Source: Companilactobacillus mindensis DSM 14500 | GTDB lineage: Bacteria > Bacillota > Bacilli > Lactobacillales > Lactobacillaceae | Assembly (NCBI RefSeq): GCF_001434275.1 | Contig: NZ_AZEZ01000004.1 | Location: forward strand, 82,476 to 146,475 | Direction: 5' to 3' | Length of the DNA stretch: 64,000 nt | Shown here: positions 27,924 through 35,780 of the stretch, one piece after another | How the letters are laid out: the number at the start of each line of letters is the position of its first letter | Numbering within the stretch: the stretch's first letter is position 1 | Translations under genes and position numbers: made by a program | The notes under the pieces: model-generated | The model's input: the letters and a program-made list of their open reading frames with translations, nothing else | The model's database searches: none | Told to the model about the DNA's origin: nothing

Positions 27924-29069
27924 TTATTTAACTCTTAATGTCGTACCTGGTGTCAATGTACCAACATTACCATTCATACTCTTCAATTGAGCGGTTGTTA
28001 AATTGTTGTTGTAAGCAATTCTGAACCAGTTATCACCGGCTTTAACAGTGTATGTACTTGCAGCACTGTTGTCAGTGTTCGTTGAAGTAGTTGAATTGTT
28101 ATTAGTTGTTGATGCTTGTTGATTAGTAGTTTGCGACTGTTGTGTTTGTTGTGAATCAGTGTTGCTATTGGCAGCCGTTTGGTTGCTGTTAGTATCACTA
28201 GCTGTTGAATTGTCAACAGTTTGATTCTTGTCACTAGTCGTATCATTACTATTATTGTTAGTATCAGCACTATTGTCAGATGTTGTAGTAGACTTCTTAG
28301 CCTTGGCTGCAGCAGCTTTTTTAGCGGCTTCAGCTTTCTTCTTGGCAGCGGCCTTTTTAGCAGCTTCTTCTTTGACTTTAGCCTTAGCAGCTTTAGCTTT
28401 CTTAGTTGCCTTGTCTTTGTTTTCAACCGACTTTTGCGATTGAGCACTGTCAAGGTCACTGCTGCTGCTTCCGCGAACGGCATTCAAGACTACCGGTGTG
28501 AACATAATCACGATCAAAGCAACTACCAAAGTAACTACTAACGTATGATTGCCACGTTGTTTCTCTTTAGTTACTGTACGAGATACGTGACCCTCGTCGT
28601 CAGTATCAGAATCAAAACTATTTTCCCAAGGCTTTTGATCTTTGTCATCAGCCTTCTCAGTTTGATCTTGAGCATGTTGTTCTGAAGCATCTTGAGTAGC
28701 ATCCTCAGTGTGTTTTGGTGTTGACACTGGTGGTGTCGGTACGAAGTTTGTCGTGTTTTCAGGTTCTGTATCAGAATCTTGTTTTGCTTCACTTAAATGA
28801 TCATTGTTTTCTTCAGATTGAAGATGATCTGTTGAACCGTTATTTCCAGTATCTTGACTTTGATTATTGTCAACTGGTTGTGGTTCGTCAGGAACATCAT
28901 TAGAAGTTTGATCGTCAGAAACTGTATCATTCGTAGGTGTGTCTGTATCACCCGTATCGATCAGATGATATTTCTTCAAGTCCTCAAGACTAACAGATCC
29001 TTCTAGTCCTTGAGTGGATTTAGGAATACGAGAATTGCCAGACATATTGTTTTTATCCTTATCGGCCAT
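27924..29069 (-). CDS. LysM-domain surface protein (SAG1386/EF1546-type)
   Basis: This 381-residue protein has an acidic Asp/Asn/Thr-rich cytoplasmic N-terminus (about 1-170), one membrane segment (about 174-197), an Ala/Lys-rich spacer, a Ser/Thr/Asn/Gln-rich stalk and a C-terminal LysM domain (YTVKAGDNWFRIAYNNN, ending GTLTPGTTLRVK). LysM binds peptidoglycan, so the protein spans the membrane and holds the wall. The N-terminal IPKSTQGLEGSVSLEDLKKY is typical of this Lactobacillales family. The stalk is low-complexity and its reverse frames make spurious open frames. AGGAGG precedes the ATG. Confidence 0.88.
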   Translation of the reverse strand: MADKDKNNMSGNSRIPKSTQGLEGSVSLEDLKKYHLIDTGDTDTPTNDTVSDDQTSNDVPDEPQPVDNNQSQDTGNNGSTDHLQSEENNDHLSEAKQDSDTEPENTTNFVPTPPVSTPKHTEDATQDASEQHAQDQTEKADDKDQKPWENSFDSDTDDEGHVSRTVTKEKQRGNHTLVVTLVVALIVIMFTPVVLNAVRGSSSSDLDSAQSQKSVENKDKATKKAKAAKAKVKEEAAKKAAAKKKAEAAKKAAAAKAKKSTTTSDNSADTNNNSNDTTSDKNQTVDNSTASDTNSNQTAANSNTDSQQTQQSQTTNQQASTTNNNSTTSTNTDNSAASTYTVKAGDNWFRIAYNNNLTTAQLKSMNGNVGTLTPGTTLRVK

Positions 29070-29159
29070 TAAAAACCAACCTCCTAATTTCTATCTCTTA
29101 AAGCATATCATAAAAGTTTAAAATTTTTCTTTAAAGATTTATAAAATTCCCTTAGATTG

Positions 29160-29711
29160 CTATTTAATTGCAAAATGTCCCTTGATTCTTGGATAAACAA
29201 TCAGTACACAAGCCGAAATGATTAATGATTTGATGATATTGAACGGTACGACACCAGTTAAAACATACTGTGCCAAGTTCATATTCAACTTCATCCCCAT
29301 AACGTTCATATACAAAGGCATTACTACAAAATAGTTCAAAATTGACATGATCACGGTCATTGAAACTGTGGCCATTACTATTGCCATTGTCTTTTGTTCT
29401 TTCTTCCAAAAGTAATTAAACGGTATCAACATAGCCACGGCACCAACAAAGGCTGAGCCGTTTCCAATCAGTCCGCCCAAGCCACTGCCAGTAACGATAA
29501 CGTGAACCAATGACTTGATCAAAGCAATCAAAGTCCCTCCTATCGGACCGAAAGCAAACGTTCCAATCAAGGTAACTACATCACTCAAATCAATTTTTAA
29601 AAATGGCAACCAAATCAGAATCGGAAACTCAAAGAACATCAAAATCGTCCCCAATGCCGCAAAAATCGACACTCCAATTATATCCTGAAATCTAGCTGTA
29701 CTCTTTCCCAT
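29160..29711 (-). CDS. ribU: riboflavin ECF transporter S component RibU
   Basis: This 183-residue protein has six hydrophobic segments. RibU binds riboflavin and docks to the shared EcfAA'T module, which is not in the window. FEFPILIWLPFLKIDLSDV and FAFGPIGGTLIALIKSLVH match RibU. The ATG at 29711 has GAGAGAGG upstream; the longer frame runs into the riboswitch and is not used. An FMN riboswitch directly upstream supports the substrate. Confidence 0.95.
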   Translation of the reverse strand: MGKSTARFQDIIGVSIFAALGTILMFFEFPILIWLPFLKIDLSDVVTLIGTFAFGPIGGTLIALIKSLVHVIVTGSGLGGLIGNGSAFVGAVAMLIPFNYFWKKEQKTMAIVMATVSMTVIMSILNYFVVMPLYMNVMGMKLNMNLAQYVLTGVVPFNIIKSLIISACVLIVYPRIKGHFAIK

Positions 29712-29741
29712 AAAATCAACCTCTCTCATTGATTTCCAAAG

Positions 29742-29894
29742 AAAAAAGGCCTGTTTTGGGTACACCAAAACAGACCTCAATCTGTTTTCTTTCATCTAGA
29801 CTTTAACTATCGGTATGGGATACTAAGACCCATTCAACCAACTTACGTTGGGTCGCGGACTACACCGCCGGTCGGGAATCACACCCTGCCCTGA
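29742..29894 (-). promoter_or_regulatory. FMN riboswitch (RFN element) with terminator
   Basis: The aptamer (about 29788-29894) has the conserved CAGGGCAGGGTG, ATTCCCGACCGGCGGT, and CCGATAGTTAAAGTC-TAGATGAAAGA blocks. The expression platform is a terminator at 29742-29777: AGGTCTGTTTTGG pairs with CCAAAACAGGCCT and a U run follows. FMN binding should stop transcription of ribU. Confidence 0.95.
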
Positions 29895-29945
29895 AAACCA
29901 ATTATTATTTTTATATTTCTACTATAGCAGAGTGACTGGGGCAGT

Positions 29946-30173
29946 TCAACTGAGAGTTTTTGTCTTATGGTTATTATTACTATTATCGATTTTTTCACTC
30001 AATTCTTTAATTTGAGTGTCACAGTCAGCAATTTGAGTCTTAAAACTATCTCTTTCTTGTTCTGTATCGGCTAATTTGACGTTAATCTCTTGGAAATTCT
30101 TGCCATATTCAGACATGATCTTATCGACCTGATCATCTGTTAAATTCAAATCTTTCAAAAGCTCTCTTTTCAT
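29946..30173 (-). pseudogene. phage scaffold (GP20-like) N-terminal fragment
   Basis: The 75-residue frame begins MKRELLKDLNLTDDQVDKIM, the typical start of phage minor structural GP20/scaffold proteins, and continues as a coiled coil (ADTEQERDSFKTQIADCD). Full proteins of this type are about 170-200 residues, so the C-terminal half is missing. GGGAG precedes the ATG. In phage genomes the scaffold gene follows the portal and minor head genes, the order seen here. The truncated end lies beside the FMN riboswitch and may mark a prophage excision or deletion junction. Confidence 0.7.
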
Positions 30174-30237
30174 GCTTATTACTCCCTTACGATTTTTTTA
30201 CGATGCTACGACATCGATTTGAAAGCATAAAAAATAA

Positions 30238-30276
30238 GCCTTTTAACGTCATGCTTAGGACGTAATTGCTAAAAGC
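30238..30276 (-). terminator. terminator-like hairpin after the immunity gene
   Basis: GCTTTTA..ACGTC pairs with GACGTTAAAAGGC around CTAAGCAT, followed by TTATTTTTTA on the minus strand. Confidence 0.6.
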
Positions 30277-30288
30277 TAGGTAGCTCTT

Positions 30289-30546
30289 TTAAAGATTATC
30301 AATAATTGATTCTATTCTAAAACCATTCTCACTAAGATCATTGCCGCTATCATTCAGAGATTCGGCCAACGCTGTTGAGAAAAGATTCCATATTTTATCC
30401 CATTGTTGTTCTGAATGAATGGTCACATTTAATCGATTCGGAGTAATGTCCGGCTTCAAGAAGGAGTATAACTCTGGATAATTTTTCTCAATAAAATCTA
30501 AATCACCAGTTTTAAAATAAGCTGGGTAAAAATCATTTTCCATCAT
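30289..30546 (-). CDS. putative immunity protein for phage-head toxin domain
   Basis: This 85-residue acidic protein has no signal or membrane segment. Its ATG overlaps the TGA of the toxin-like gene (ATGA), so the two are translationally coupled. It aligns along its whole length with the protein at 31692-31949: FKTGDLDFIEKNYPE against FQKGDLNFIKNNYPD, and GFRIESIIDNL against GLKVEAIIDYV. Both sit directly after a toxin-like C-terminus. Position, size and charge fit an immunity protein that blocks the toxin domain; this function is inferred. Confidence 0.7.
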   Translation of the reverse strand: MMENDFYPAYFKTGDLDFIEKNYPELYSFLKPDITPNRLNVTIHSEQQWDKIWNLFSTALAESLNDSGNDLSENGFRIESIIDNL

Positions 30547-31462
30547 TTCCCCTTCTTTTTCTTATTGTGTTTGGGTAAAACAGTAATAATATTTCCATTT
30601 TGACTAAGCATTACATATGACTTTGAACCGACATATTTAATTCCATCATGTTTTTTCCGTTCTTCAGGAGACATGTTTTTAATTTCTCTTTATCTGGTTC
30701 TATAACAGTACCATTCTTTAAATCATTAACTAATTCATCAGGTGAATTTCCTATCCGCACAACATTGCCATGACTTTCGTCATTTTTGGTATCAAATGTT
30801 CTCGCAATCATATGTTGACTATATGACTCTACAGTTCTACCATCTTTTGTCTTTAAACCTATCAACTTAGTGTTTAATTCATTTGATTTTGCTATGAAAT
30901 CAGTATATCTAATTACCGGCTCTACAATCCCTTTTTCTCGGCCAGAAGTATGTGCCCTCAAGGCTCTGGTATCACTTCTATTATAAATCACTCGACGATA
31001 TTCATCCATATCTTTAGGGAAACCAGCTTTACCAAATTCCTTTTTAAGACTATTCAGTTTTGCCTCTTGATCAATGCGTTTTTGAGTAATTCTGTTGGAT
31101 TCTTTTTTACTTAATCCAGTAGCAATCTTCTCACGACTATAATCACGATGTAGAAAGTCATAATTCTTAACAACATCCCTCAACTGCGAACGATGTCGAG
31201 ACAACATATCCTTGTAATGGCTTTGACCAACGACATCCTTCATCTTTTCGGAATAGTGAATCATCTTTTTGTCATGTCGTACCTTACGCTCTAAAGCACG
31301 TTGATGTTGTTGAATTTCACCATTAGCAATGGCCTTTGCTGTATTGGGATGTTCAAATGGATTGGTACTGATACCTTCCAAATATGGATATAACTCATGA
31401 TGACAATGAGCACCTTGTGTTCCGGAAGCCTTCCCATAATCATGATTATAAATAGAATCATA
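30543..31462 (-). pseudogene. phage minor head protein with C-terminal nuclease-toxin-like domain, 5' truncated and frameshifted
   Basis: The open frame begins after a TAA at 31463-31465, so the N-terminal part is gone. The visible protein starts YNHDYGKASGTQGAHCHHE and has a long helical region, both typical of phage minor capsid/head-morphogenesis proteins. The C-terminal ~95 residues (from ESYSQHMIARTFD) look like a BECR-fold RNase (EndoU/RelE-like), as found at the end of phage head proteins; the last strand GNIITVLPKHN is characteristic. Near 30683 a run of five A shifts the frame; with six A the protein would read into MSPEERKKHDGIKYVG and end at 30543. It is thus both truncated and frameshifted. 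Confidence 0.7.
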
Positions 31463-31660
31463 TTATAGATATTATCAAAGATAATCTTCCTATGTGTTTT
31501 AAGGCCACTAACTATTTCAATGATAGTTTGACTATATCTTGATACGTTCTGAGAGCCGAATTATTCTGGATACTACGACTAACTAACGACTTATTAACAA
31601 CATTGTTCAAGTAATCGTATGTTTGATTGTGCACGAACTTCACTGTCAACTTGAATACCA

Positions 31661-31697
31661 ATTATTTGTGTACTTTGTAAAAAAGAATTTTCTAATT
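31661..31697 (+). repeat. direct repeat, copy 1
   Basis: A 37-base A/T-rich sequence that shares GTACTTTGTAAAAAA and most flanking bases with 32200-32237. It overlaps the stop codon of the second immunity gene. Confidence 0.65.
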
Positions 31698-31949
31698 GTT
31701 GAGGTTAACGTAATCAATTATTGCTTCAACTTTTAAACCCATATTATTAAGTTCTATACCATCTAAGGATTTATCATCAGTTAGTGCATCAATTAGTGGC
31801 ATCTCAACTAGTTTTTCATAATCCTTGTCTGACGGAATGTTAACACTCATCATATCGGAATTAATAATCGGACGTAAATCTTCAAATGAATCTGGATAAT
31901 TATTCTTTATAAAATTTAAATCACCCTTTTGAAAGAATATTTTTTCCAT
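31692..31949 (-). CDS. second putative immunity protein, paralogue of 30289-30546
   Basis: This 85-residue acidic protein is homologous to the immunity protein at 30289-30546, with the same length and the same conserved N- and C-terminal blocks. Its ATG overlaps the TAA of a degraded toxin-like frame (TAATG), again a coupled arrangement. The open frame is intact although its toxin partner is broken, as expected for an orphan immunity gene. It could still protect against related phage toxins (inference). Confidence 0.65.
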   Translation of the reverse strand: MEKIFFQKGDLNFIKNNYPDSFEDLRPIINSDMMSVNIPSDKDYEKLVEMPLIDALTDDKSLDGIELNNMGLKVEAIIDYVNLNN

Positions 31950-32146
31950 TATTTATTTTTTCCTTCCCCTGATATAACAGTAATAATATTTACTTCTTCA
32001 TTTACAACTGCTTTTGCTTTATTACCTAAATATTAATTAATAACTTTATGACTTTCATCATGTTATTGTCCGAAGGTACGTACAACCAGATGATTTGAAT
32101 AATTGGCAATAATATCTTTGTTAATAATTTTACTTCCAATAGTCAT
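31949..32146 (-). pseudogene. degraded second copy of the toxin-like domain
   Basis: Three pieces in different frames match the domain of the gene at 30543-31462 in order: KDIIANYSNHLVVRTFGQ against ESYSQHMIARTFD, HDESHKVIN against NDESHGNVV, and YLGNKAKAVVNEEVNIITVI against YVGSKSYVMLSQNGNIITVL. Stops and a frameshift separate them and about 35 residues of the middle are deleted. No head-protein part precedes it. It is a dead toxin cassette next to an intact immunity gene. Confidence 0.65.
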
Positions 32147-32199
32147 ATTTACAAAAAAATCCTACTAATTACAAGTAAACTTTTATATAAATATTGTAA

Positions 32200-32237
32200 A
32201 TTGTTCGCGTACTTTGTAAAAAAAGCATTTTCAAATT
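32200..32237 (+). repeat. direct repeat, copy 2
   Basis: Partner of 31661-31697, about 30 of 37 positions identical, 539 bp apart. The pair brackets the second toxin/immunity cassette. Confidence 0.65.
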
Positions 32238-32309
32238 TTTTTGATCACTTTTAAAATTCTTCTGAATAAATTTTATAATTTAATCTTTATCGAGTGCTAT
32301 AATTATTTT

Positions 32310-32411
32310 TGTTGTCATGTCCTCGGCAACTAGGTTCAAACTCATAGTTTGATACCATCCTTATATTTTTTTATATTACAAAGGCCGTCCACGTAGTGGA
32401 TGGTCTTTTTT
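32310..32411 (+). ncRNA. candidate structured small RNA
   Basis: An extended -10 (TGCTATAAT, 32295-32303) lies just before the proposed start and a terminator with stem GGCCGTCCAC/GTGGATGGTC and six U ends it at 32411. Between them are two hairpins: GTTGTC/GGCAAC at about 32311-32330, and GGTTCAAACT/AGTTTGATACC at about 32333-32357. The ACCATCC at 32354 can also pair with GGATGGT at 32398, an alternative to the terminator stem. No open frame of note is present. Sense opposite to all nearby genes. Confidence 0.5.
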
Positions 32412-32418
32412 GTTATTC

Positions 32419-32456
32419 AAAAAAGCTGATAACCCCAAATGAAAGTTATCAGCTTT
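32419..32456 (-). terminator. intrinsic terminator after rluB
   Basis: AAAGCTGATAAC and GTTATCAGCTTT pair exactly, followed by six U on the minus strand. Confidence 0.9.
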
Positions 32457-32462
32457 ATTTAC

Positions 32463-33191
32463 TTAATTACGATTTTCTTTTTTTAATTCAGCGACTTCTT
32501 GACGTGTCAAATCACGATATTGACCTGATACTAAGCCTTCCAAAGTTAAAAAGTCATATCTCTCACGTGATAGTTTTTCAACTTTATGACCAACGGCATC
32601 AAACATATTCTTAACTTGATGGTTGTGGCCTTCGTGAATAATGATTCTTACCAATGACGTGTGCTTTTTCTTGTCTTTAGACATAACCGTCACTTTGGCC
32701 CGAGCGGAAGTATAGCCCTTCAACTTGATACCTTTTTCCAAGTGCTTGATCTCTTCAGTCGTCAGCACACCTTCGATCTTCGCAACATATGACTTGTCGA
32801 CGTGATATCTAGGGTGCATCAAATGATTAGCGAATTCACCATCATTGGTCAATAGCAACAAGCCTGATGTATCGTAGTCCAAACGACCGATTGGGTAAAC
32901 TCGTTCACGGACGTCATCTTCCAACAAATCTGTTACAACTTTACGATCTTTATTGTCAGTTACAGCTGAAATAACGCCACGTGGCTTGTACATCAAGATG
33001 TAACGTTTCTTTTCAGTTTCTAAAGGCATCCCGTCAACTTCGATCTTATCGCTGTGATCGACTTTAACACCCATCTCCGTCACGACTTTATTGTTAACTT
33101 TAACATGACCTTTGGCAATTAATTCTTCTGATTTACGACGTGAAGCCACACCGGCATCGGCCATGAACTTTTGTAATCTAACTTTCTCCAT
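32463..33191 (-). CDS. rluB: 23S rRNA pseudouridine synthase RluB
   Basis: This 242-residue enzyme modifies a uridine of 23S rRNA. An N-terminal S4 RNA-binding domain (MADAGVASRRKSEELI) is followed by the catalytic RluB/E domain with the Asp in PIGRLDYDTSGLLLLTNDG. IIHEGHNHQVKNMFDAVGH is the family C-terminal block. The ATG overlaps the end of scpB, and scpA-scpB-rluB is a conserved Firmicute operon. A strong terminator follows. Confidence 0.96.
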   Translation of the reverse strand: MEKVRLQKFMADAGVASRRKSEELIAKGHVKVNNKVVTEMGVKVDHSDKIEVDGMPLETEKKRYILMYKPRGVISAVTDNKDRKVVTDLLEDDVRERVYPIGRLDYDTSGLLLLTNDGEFANHLMHPRYHVDKSYVAKIEGVLTTEEIKHLEKGIKLKGYTSARAKVTVMSKDKKKHTSLVRIIIHEGHNHQVKNMFDAVGHKVEKLSRERYDFLTLEGLVSGQYRDLTRQEVAELKKENRN

Positions 33192-33723
33192 TTATCTCTC
33201 CTACTTTTGAATCATCCTCAAATTTTTCTATTGCTGGTAATTCCTTTAAACTCTTAATTCCAAAATAATCAAAGAATTCATCGGTCACGACATAGAGGTT
33301 TGGATGTCCGGGGACATTCTTCTTGCCGTTTTCCTTGATCAGTTTCCGCATCAACAACGTATTCAAACTACCGGAACTCTGTACGCCACGGATCTCATCG
33401 ATCTCGATTCTGGTGATTGGTTGGCGATAAGCGATGATCGACAAGACTTCCAAAGCTGCTTGGCTGAGTTTGCTGCCTAAGCCAGATTTGAAATACTTCG
33501 TCAATAATTCACTGAATTCATTTTTAGTAACTAATTTATAGATTGAATTGTAATTGACTAATTGCACGCCTGAATCAGCATCCGTTAACAATTTAACTGT
33601 CAATTCTTCAATATTTTGTCGTAAAGCAGCACTGTCGATCTCCAACAATCCCGCTAGATCTTTTTCTTTGATACCTTGATCACCGGCCACGAACAACAAG
33701 GCCATTATCTTTGCTTGATACAC
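33178..33723 (-). CDS. scpB: segregation and condensation protein B
   Basis: This 181-residue protein has two winged-helix domains (ALLFVAGDQGIKEKDLA and the ISAYRQP-like IIAYRQPITRIEI box with the SSGSLNTLLMRKLI helix). ScpB dimers bind ScpA and the SMC head to drive chromosome segregation. The start is GTG at 33723 with GAGGAA upstream. It overlaps rluB at its 3' end. Confidence 0.96.
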   Translation of the reverse strand: MYQAKIMALLFVAGDQGIKEKDLAGLLEIDSAALRQNIEELTVKLLTDADSGVQLVNYNSIYKLVTKNEFSELLTKYFKSGLGSKLSQAALEVLSIIAYRQPITRIEIDEIRGVQSSGSLNTLLMRKLIKENGKKNVPGHPNLYVVTDEFFDYFGIKSLKELPAIEKFEDDSKVGEINGES

Positions 33724-33725
33724 AT

Positions 33726-34451
33726 TTAATTCCTCAATTCAATAAATAATTCACTCTTAAAATCTGCCTGATCGACGGAAACGATTTGTTGACGAGCCAA
33801 TTCCAAAATAGCCATAAAATCCGTAACGATCTCTTCAATATTGTGGTTGAGTTTCAACAACGATTTGAAAGTCATCTTTTTAGCGGTCTTTAACTTAGCC
33901 ATGATATTGTCCGTAGCATCTTCGATCGACAGTGTCTCATTTTCAATCGTCTCGGTTTCTGGTTGGTGATATTTTTCAGTCCGCAATAACTCAGCATAAG
34001 TGGCAGCCAAATCGTCCAAAACGACTGAACCTGGTTTTAAGAACTGATCTAATTGTTGACTAGGAACACTGGGTTCTTTGTCGAATTGCTGCTTACGAAC
34101 TTGTTCTTTTTCTTCGAAATAAGCGGCTACTCGCTTGTACGTTTGATAAGTCAATAATTGTGAAACCAACTCATCACGCGGGTCGTCACTCTCTAAATCG
34201 TCGGCGATTTCATCAGGTGCTTGGGGCAAAAGCATTTTACTCTTGATCGACATCAAAGTCGACGCCATGACTAAATAATCACCGGCAATGTCTAATTGCA
34301 AGACTTTCATACTCTGTAAGTAATCGATGTATTGTTGCGTGATCTGAGCAATCGGAATGTCGTAAATATCGACTTTGGACTCTTTGATCAAATGCAGCAA
34401 TAAGTCGATTGGTCCTTCAAAATCAGTTAATACTAAATTTAATTTTTGCAT
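33726..34451 (-). CDS. scpA: segregation and condensation protein A
   Basis: This 241-residue kleisin bridges the SMC heads. The N-terminal FEGPIDLLLHLIKESKVDIYDIPIA-type block (here LTDFEGPIDLLLHL) and the C-terminal winged helix are intact. ScpA works with ScpB, encoded immediately downstream. Its start overlaps the stop of ribT by one base. Confidence 0.96.
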   Translation of the reverse strand: MQKLNLVLTDFEGPIDLLLHLIKESKVDIYDIPIAQITQQYIDYLQSMKVLQLDIAGDYLVMASTLMSIKSKMLLPQAPDEIADDLESDDPRDELVSQLLTYQTYKRVAAYFEEKEQVRKQQFDKEPSVPSQQLDQFLKPGSVVLDDLAATYAELLRTEKYHQPETETIENETLSIEDATDNIMAKLKTAKKMTFKSLLKLNHNIEEIVTDFMAILELARQQIVSVDQADFKSELFIELRN

Positions 34452-34837
34452 TAATTCGTTTCTTTCATATCTTTTTCAAGTTTTTCCTTATTCTGACGCC
34501 AATGTTTGAGTTGATCGCTCAAATTGAAATTGCCTAAGATGACATAATCCGGAAACTTCTGTTGAATATCATCGAAGATCTTAAAAATATTGCTCTGGGA
34601 ACGGTACGAAGGATTCAAGGAAATATATTCAATGAAAACTGTCTTTTTAGAAAAAGACAAGGCAACGATCCCAGAATAATCTTCAATGTTGCTCTTCCAC
34701 AAGTAAAGCTGCCGGTTTTCATCTTCAGAATACAACTTCAGCTCTTGTTCTAAATTGTTCAAGTCTTTGAAATCACTTATATAAGACAAAAAGCCCATAG
34801 CGATTTTTTTGTTCTCATCACTATATTTGTTAAGCAT
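34451..34837 (-). CDS. RibT-like GNAT-fold protein
   Basis: This 128-residue protein has a GNAT acetyltransferase look: LYLWKSNIEDYSGIVALSF, then VFIEYISLNPSYRSQSNIFKIFD, the position of the acetyl-CoA loop, although the classic R-x-x-G-x-G/A is weak. It is usually annotated ribT in lactobacilli by its place between xerD and scpA, without proven function. GAGGAGG lies 5 bases before the ATG at 34837; an earlier ATG inside xerD is less likely. Confidence 0.75.
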   Translation of the reverse strand: MLNKYSDENKKIAMGFLSYISDFKDLNNLEQELKLYSEDENRQLYLWKSNIEDYSGIVALSFSKKTVFIEYISLNPSYRSQSNIFKIFDDIQQKFPDYVILGNFNLSDQLKHWRQNKEKLEKDMKETN

Positions 34838-34847
34838 AACAACCTCC

Positions 34848-35768
34848 TCAAGCTCTAGGGAACGATTCATTGTAAACTTGTTTCATCCGGGTTTTGTTAA
34901 TGTGCGTGTAGATCTGGGTCGTCGAAATATCGGAGTGTCCCAATAATTCTTGAACGACTCGCAGATCGGCACCATTTTCCAGCAGATTAGTCGCAAAAGA
35001 ATGACGCAACGTGTGTGGCGTAACGTCTTTTTTGATGCCCACTTGAGCGATGTATTTTTTGATCATTCGCCAAATCGACTGACGGGTCAACTTTTTACCA
35101 CGGAAGTTCAAAAAGACTTCTTTTTGCTGACCATATTTTTCCACTAATTGCTGGCGCGTTTCTGCAAAGTATTTTTTCAACCAAGTAATGGCTGTATCGC
35201 CGATTGGCAACAGTCTTTCCTTGTCGCCTTTGCCCAACGTTTTGATCAAACCCAAGTCCAAATGCAGGTCATCCATACTCAAATTGACTAGCTCGCTGAC
35301 CCGCAAACCGGTCGCATACATCACTTCAAAAATCGTCCGATCTCTGATGCCTAAAGGCTTTGAAATATCTGGCGATTCGATCAGTGAATTAACTTCATCC
35401 ATCGACAAAACCACTGGCAAATGAGTCCCCTTCTTAGGAGCATCCAGTTCGTTCATTGGATTAGCGTGGATCTTATCAACTAATTCCATCCACTGATAAA
35501 ATTTTCGTAAAGATGAAAACATCCGCATCTGTGACGTTTTGGATTTTTCTGCTTTATCCTGACTGGCAAAAAATTGCGTCACGACAAAATGATCTTCCGG
35601 ATAGAAGGTCATTTTTTTATTCTCTAAAAAACTGCTGAATTCCAAGAGATCTTGTTGATATGAGACGATCGTATTCTTGGAAAGTCCCCGATCCAATCGC
35701 AAATAACGTGCGTAATCGGCAATGGTATCACGCATCTCTTGATTCTTGATCGATAATTTATCACTCAT
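34848..35768 (-). CDS. xerD: tyrosine recombinase XerD
   Basis: This 306-residue recombinase pairs with XerC in chromosome dimer resolution. The catalytic residues are in ATGLRVSELVN (Arg), GKGDKERLLP (Lys), HTLRHSFATNLL (His-Arg), ELLGHSDIS (His) and TTQIYTH (Tyr). The context cvfB-xerD-ribT-scpAB distinguishes it from the XerC paralogue next to hslV. AGAGGTG precedes the ATG. Confidence 0.96.
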   Translation of the reverse strand: MSDKLSIKNQEMRDTIADYARYLRLDRGLSKNTIVSYQQDLLEFSSFLENKKMTFYPEDHFVVTQFFASQDKAEKSKTSQMRMFSSLRKFYQWMELVDKIHANPMNELDAPKKGTHLPVVLSMDEVNSLIESPDISKPLGIRDRTIFEVMYATGLRVSELVNLSMDDLHLDLGLIKTLGKGDKERLLPIGDTAITWLKKYFAETRQQLVEKYGQQKEVFLNFRGKKLTRQSIWRMIKKYIAQVGIKKDVTPHTLRHSFATNLLENGADLRVVQELLGHSDISTTQIYTHINKTRMKQVYNESFPRA

Positions 35769-35780
35769 AAATTATCACCT

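Noticed and set aside
28000..28483. Long open frames in other readings of the LysM gene, including a 161-codon one
   Set aside because: They come from the low-complexity Ala/Lys and Ser/Thr/Asn codons of the real gene and have no ribosome binding site.
32331..32357. tRNA fragment (GGTTCAAA resembles a T-arm) as a phage attachment site
   Set aside because: The stretch folds as a simple hairpin with a 3-base loop, and no acceptor stem or CCA-like end is present.
32310..32411. Type I antitoxin RNA of an Fst-like system
   Set aside because: No Fst-like peptide is found on the opposite strand and convergent side, which holds rluB.
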